Position numbers and translations under genes: made by a program
Assembly: GCA_018061025.1 (NCBI GenBank)
Contig: JAGOUY010000002.1
Coordinates: 62,001-126,000, forward strand
From: Patescibacteria group bacterium
Lineage (GTDB): Bacteria > Patescibacteriota > Patescibacteriia > 2-12-FULL-60-25
Direction: 5' to 3'
Length of the DNA stretch: 64,000 nucleotides
Notes under the pieces: generated by a model
The model's input: the letters and a program-made list of their open reading frames with translations, nothing else
Database searches by the model: none
What the model was told of the DNA's origin: nothing
Shown here: positions 60,777 to 64,000 of the stretch, in pieces
Numbering within the stretch: the stretch's first letter is position 1
Layout: the number at the start of each line of letters is the position of its first letter

Positions 60777-61796
60777 ATGGCAAATAAATTAAAAGAACGA
60801 AATTTCTTCTACTTCTTCCTGCTCGCGATCAGTCTTTTCTGCGCACTGCTCTTTTGGCCGTTTATCGTCATTATTATCATAAGCGCTTCCTTCGCCATCG
60901 TTCTTGATCCGATCTTTCAATGGATAAACACCCGTATCACGCGACAAAGAACAGGATTAGCCTCAATCCTCACCATCCTTGTCTTTCTGGTGGTGATTGG
61001 TGTTCCTCTCGCGCTCATCGGAGCACGAGTATTTTCTGAATCTCAAGATGTCTACTCTTCCTTAAAAAACGGCGGGGCAAGTAAAACGGTAGATACGGTC
61101 TCTTCTTTTATCCAAACATACATTCCAGAAGCCGCGACGTTTGATATTCGCAGCAAATTGAGTGACATCGTCGCCTTCCTCTCGGGCTCCATCGTGACCG
61201 TCTTTACGACGACCCTCAATACCATCCTTTCCGGACTCCTTGGACTACTAGCCTTATTTTACTTTTTAAAAGATGGCGAACAGATAAAAACCTATCTTAC
61301 AGACCTACTACCCCTCTCCCTTAAGCACGATAAGCAGATCCTGAGCCGCCTCTCCAAAGCCGTAAATGGGATCATGAAGGGCTACGTATTAATCGCCTTA
61401 GTCCAAGGAATCTTAACCGGACTTGGACTCTGGGTATTCGGTGTGCCCAGCGCCGCGCTCTGGGGCGTCTTAGCCGGGATCGCTTCCATGATCCCTTCTA
61501 TAGGCACCGCCATGATTTCTCTGCCGGCCATTGCCTATCTTCTATTTACCGGACACTCTCTTTCCGCTCTTGGTCTCGGCATTTGGTCGGTTGCCCTCGT
61601 AGGCAGTATTGATAACGTCCTTAACCCAATCGTCGTCGGCAAACAAATTGAATTACATCCACTCATCATCTTATTCGCGGTCTTGGGCGGAATCGCCCTC
61701 ATGGGAGCCGCAGGGATTATCATTGGCCCGCTTGCCGCCAGTCTCCTTTACACCCTCATCTGTATTTACCAAGAAGACTTTCAACAAACTACCTAA
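60777..61796 (+). CDS. AI-2E/PerM-family transporter
   Basis: 339 residues, about eight membrane helices, with GVPSAALWGVLAGIASMIPSIGTAMI and DNVLNPIVVGKQIELHPLIILFAVLGG, characteristic of the family. These proteins export autoinducer-2 or other small molecules. It starts 6 bp after the CAP-domain gene, so co-transcribed. Confidence 0.93.
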   Translation: MANKLKERNFFYFFLLAISLFCALLFWPFIVIIIISASFAIVLDPIFQWINTRITRQRTGLASILTILVFLVVIGVPLALIGARVFSESQDVYSSLKNGGASKTVDTVSSFIQTYIPEAATFDIRSKLSDIVAFLSGSIVTVFTTTLNTILSGLLGLLALFYFLKDGEQIKTYLTDLLPLSLKHDKQILSRLSKAVNGIMKGYVLIALVQGILTGLGLWVFGVPSAALWGVLAGIASMIPSIGTAMISLPAIAYLLFTGHSLSALGLGIWSVALVGSIDNVLNPIVVGKQIELHPLIILFAVLGGIALMGAAGIIIGPLAASLLYTLICIYQEDFQQTT

Positions 61797-61799
61797 CAG

Positions 61800-63590
61800 C
61801 TAGCTCGTTTTAGCATCAAGATCTTGAAAAAATCCCCCCACCTGGATGTTCCAAAGTTTTTGGTAAATCCCTTCGCGCGCGAGTAACTCAGCATGCGTAC
61901 CCGTATCTACAATCCGACCGCCATCCATAATCACAATCCGATCCATCGACATAATCGTAGATAAACGATGCGCAATCACAATCGTGGTTTTGCCTTGCAT
62001 AAGCGTTCGTAACGCATCCTGGATCAACCCTTCCGACTCAGAGTCCAGACTAGATGTCGCCTCATCCAAGACCAAGATCGGGGCATTTTTCAAAATCGCG
62101 CGTGCAATCGCCACCCGCTGACGCTCACCCCCAGACAGCTTCACGCCACGTTCTCCGACGAATGTGTCGTATTTCAAAGGCAAACGCTGAATAAAGTCGT
62201 CACAATTTGCAAGCTTCGCCGCCTCAACCACTTCCGCCTCGGTCGCTTCAGGCCGCCCATAGCGAATATTATCCAACAAACTCCGATGAAAAAGCACCGT
62301 CTCTTGCGGCACAAGTCCAATCGCCGCTCGTAAGGAATCCTGCGTCACCTTATCAATCGCTTGCCCATCAATCGAGATCGTTCCCGACGTCACATCGTAA
62401 AAACGGAATAACAATTTGACCACCGTCGACTTCCCGGCTCCGGAAGAACCCACGAGCGCAATCTTCTCACCGGGCTTGATCCTAAAATCAAAGCCTCGCA
62501 ACACCCCTTCACTCCCATACGAGAAATCAACGTCATCAAAGACAACTTCTCCTGACGGCACAGATAACATCTTTGCTCCACGCCGATCCTTAATCGCTTG
62601 CGGTTTATCCAAAATCTCGACCATTTCACTCGCATCGGTAAATGCCGTATACAAGGAACGAATCATGCGAGAAAAATCCAAGACACGGCTATTTAAAATC
62701 GTAAAATAACTTTGAAAGAGCACGACATCTCCAATACTTAGCGCCCCCACACTCCAATAACGCACCGCAATCGTTAAGACACCAATCTGCAACCCTAAAA
62801 GGATAAAGGCCTGAAAGCCATAATTAAATTCATGCGTTTTCCAAGCACGGAAACGCAATCCTTGTAATGTATTTGATTCTTCACGGAACTTCGAGACTTC
62901 CCGCTTTCCGCCCGTAAATAGCTTGATCGTCAAAATATTCGAGATCGCATCCGCCAAAAATCCCGTACACACCGAATCTTGCGCCGCGCGCTCCACATCT
63001 TGGCCAACTTTCCAATTGGTATAAAAATAGTTATATACGAACATGATCGTCAACCAGACAAACACCAACGCTCCAATCAAGACATTCCGTTGAAAGAGGA
63101 TGTAGAGGATCCCAATCGAAGACACAAGAATCGGAATCAATTTCTGCTGAACATTATCCGCAATATCCTCAAACGCCCGAGAAATGCGAGAAATACGACG
63201 AACCAGCGAACCACTAAAATTATCTTGAAAAAACTGGTAGGCATGACCAATCATGTAGGAAAAACTCGTCTGTTCTAACTCCGCCATCATGTGTGACTGG
63301 AAATAAATAATGACGTATCCCAAACACCGCGACAAAAGCAAAGAAAAAACACTTACCCCCGCTAACAGGTAAATAACGTTCATCACTTGAGGCAGCCCCG
63401 AAGCATCACGAAGAGACATCCCTAATCCATCAAACAAAAGCTTCCCAATATATGGAAGCGCCAAACTTTGCAACGATTCGCTCACAACAGTCGCAAGGCC
63501 AATAAACCAAACAAGCCCACGATACGGCTTCGTATGCTGCCACAACACCCGCAAAACCGGCTTAATCGAGTACAACGGCTTAGAAGACAT
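61800..63590 (-). CDS. ABC exporter (fused membrane and ATPase domains)
   Basis: 596 residues from the ATG at 63590 (MSSKPLYS). Six membrane helices (about 15-320) are followed by an ATPase with GSSGAGKSTVVKLLF, QETVLFHRS, LSGGERQRVAIARAI, ILVLDEATSSLDSESEG and AHRLST, all intact. This is the MsbA/multidrug half-transporter layout, working as a dimer. Substrate unknown. Confidence 0.94.
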   Translation of the reverse strand: MSSKPLYSIKPVLRVLWQHTKPYRGLVWFIGLATVVSESLQSLALPYIGKLLFDGLGMSLRDASGLPQVMNVIYLLAGVSVFSLLLSRCLGYVIIYFQSHMMAELEQTSFSYMIGHAYQFFQDNFSGSLVRRISRISRAFEDIADNVQQKLIPILVSSIGILYILFQRNVLIGALVFVWLTIMFVYNYFYTNWKVGQDVERAAQDSVCTGFLADAISNILTIKLFTGGKREVSKFREESNTLQGLRFRAWKTHEFNYGFQAFILLGLQIGVLTIAVRYWSVGALSIGDVVLFQSYFTILNSRVLDFSRMIRSLYTAFTDASEMVEILDKPQAIKDRRGAKMLSVPSGEVVFDDVDFSYGSEGVLRGFDFRIKPGEKIALVGSSGAGKSTVVKLLFRFYDVTSGTISIDGQAIDKVTQDSLRAAIGLVPQETVLFHRSLLDNIRYGRPEATEAEVVEAAKLANCDDFIQRLPLKYDTFVGERGVKLSGGERQRVAIARAILKNAPILVLDEATSSLDSESEGLIQDALRTLMQGKTTIVIAHRLSTIMSMDRIVIMDGGRIVDTGTHAELLAREGIYQKLWNIQVGGFFQDLDAKTS

Positions 63591-63683
63591 GTCGACATTG
63601 TACCCAATGACGCTTGACAACGAAATAGGCAAATCATGGTCACTCTGGTATAGAAAGAGAGCTTATTCATTTATTATCTTTCT

Positions 63684-63830
63684 GGGGTGGCGTGTAATTC
63701 GCCAATCGGACGTATAGCCGTCGACTTGATCTCAGGATCAAGATGACCATGCGCAACTCATGGGCCGACCGTATAGTCGGGACTTCGCCTCGGCGAAGTG
63801 CTGTCCACTTGGACAGCAGAAAAGAACACT
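63684..63830 (+). promoter_or_regulatory. Leader with seven consecutive hairpins before the EamA gene
   Basis: Seven non-overlapping helices can be drawn in order: TGGCG/CGCCA (63688-63704), GACG/CGTC (63709-63722), CTTGATC/GATCAAG (63725-63742), CCATG/CATGG (63747-63763), CCGAC/GTCGG (63765-63780), ACTTCGC/GCGAAGT (63782-63799), and GCTGTCC/GGACAGC (63800-63817). The second and fifth share CGTATAG-type loops. The last ends 13 bases before the ATG, near the ribosome site. Such a leader before a transporter suggests a riboswitch or other RNA control; no known class is recognised. Confidence 0.55.
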
Positions 63831-64000
63831 ATGACCAATACCAAACATGGTTCGTTGGCTGTGATTAGCGCAGCTGTTTTATGGAGTCTTGATGGGCTCC
63901 TTCGTCGACATTTATTTCATCTTCCTCCCACCGTCATCGTCTATTGGGAACATACGTTAGGGCTTCTCGCCCTCCTTCCGTTTCTCGTTTACTATCGAAA
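63831..64000 (+). CDS. EamA/DMT-family transporter, partial at window end
   Basis: 56 residues are visible from the ATG at 63831. The first helix (LAVISAAVLWSLDGLLRR) and the second (YWEHTLGLLALLPFLVYY) match EamA-type exporters. The rest lies beyond the window. Confidence 0.8.
   Translation, partial: MTNTKHGSLAVISAAVLWSLDGLLRRHLFHLPPTVIVYWEHTLGLLALLPFLVYYR

Noticed and set aside
1..64000. UGA read as Gly (as in some CPR lineages)
   Set aside because: Many genes end at TGA with correct family length, so the standard bacterial code fits.

Overview
The window looks like a chromosome fragment of a Candidate Phyla Radiation (Patescibacteria) bacterium; a Uhrbacteria- or Magasanikbacteria-like lineage is only a guess. 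The evidence is a compact genome with standard stop codons, a secF-secD-yidC-nusA block beside a conjugation-type ATPase, one 3,700-residue Cys-rich exported protein, a short ProRS, a small IF2, and core genes that mostly start without a Shine-Dalgarno (SD) sequence behind pyrimidine-rich leaders. No phage, insertion sequence, CRISPR array or rRNA was seen. One tRNA (Asp) is present.

Layout. 1-7.6 kb (minus strand): T4SS/HerA-type ATPase (cut by the window edge), a membrane-anchored unknown, SecF, a SecD with inserted parvulin domains, YidC and NusA. 7.6-9.5 kb: two GC-rich orphan genes. 9.7-21.5 kb (minus): the giant Cys-rich protein and an EF-hand-type membrane protein. 21.5-25 kb (plus): Hsp20, a small unknown, a VanW-domain protein and a GC-rich orphan. 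25.3-25.6 kb: two adjacent structured-RNA candidates. 25.7-34.2 kb (minus): glutamate dehydrogenase, thioredoxin reductase, thioredoxin, an HTH/PEP-utiliser protein, a SulP transporter and IF2. 34.3-37.6 kb (plus): TruB, a HAD phosphatase and RNase Y. 37.6-51 kb: an orphan, HU, ProRS, a micro-gene, AlkD, a ZIP transporter, a kinase-like protein, a SixA-like phosphatase, tRNA-Asp, Fic, an iron/2OG oxygenase-like protein, an M23 peptidase, small accessory proteins, and a DUF2975/XRE/DUF2975 cluster. 51-64 kb: an ATP-grasp ligase, an orphan, patatin, two MFS transporters, PAP2, a membrane protein, a decayed gene, a CAP-domain protein, an AI-2E-type exporter, an ABC exporter and the start of an EamA transporter behind a string of hairpins.

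How the genes fit together. The left 21 kb reads as an envelope-export module: translocon subunits, one carrying its own prolyl-isomerase domains, lie near a giant disulfide-type surface protein, a Ca-binding-type partner and a conjugation-family ATPase. A functional link is inference.

A second theme is a set of seven short, mostly unrecognised genes (7946, 8850, 24458, 37657, 40185, 49004, 52588). Most have a clear SD sequence, several have a TTGAC-type promoter with 17-18 bp spacing, and the strongest cases have GC-rich codon use. They contrast with the SD-poor core genes and look like acquired or separately regulated cassettes.
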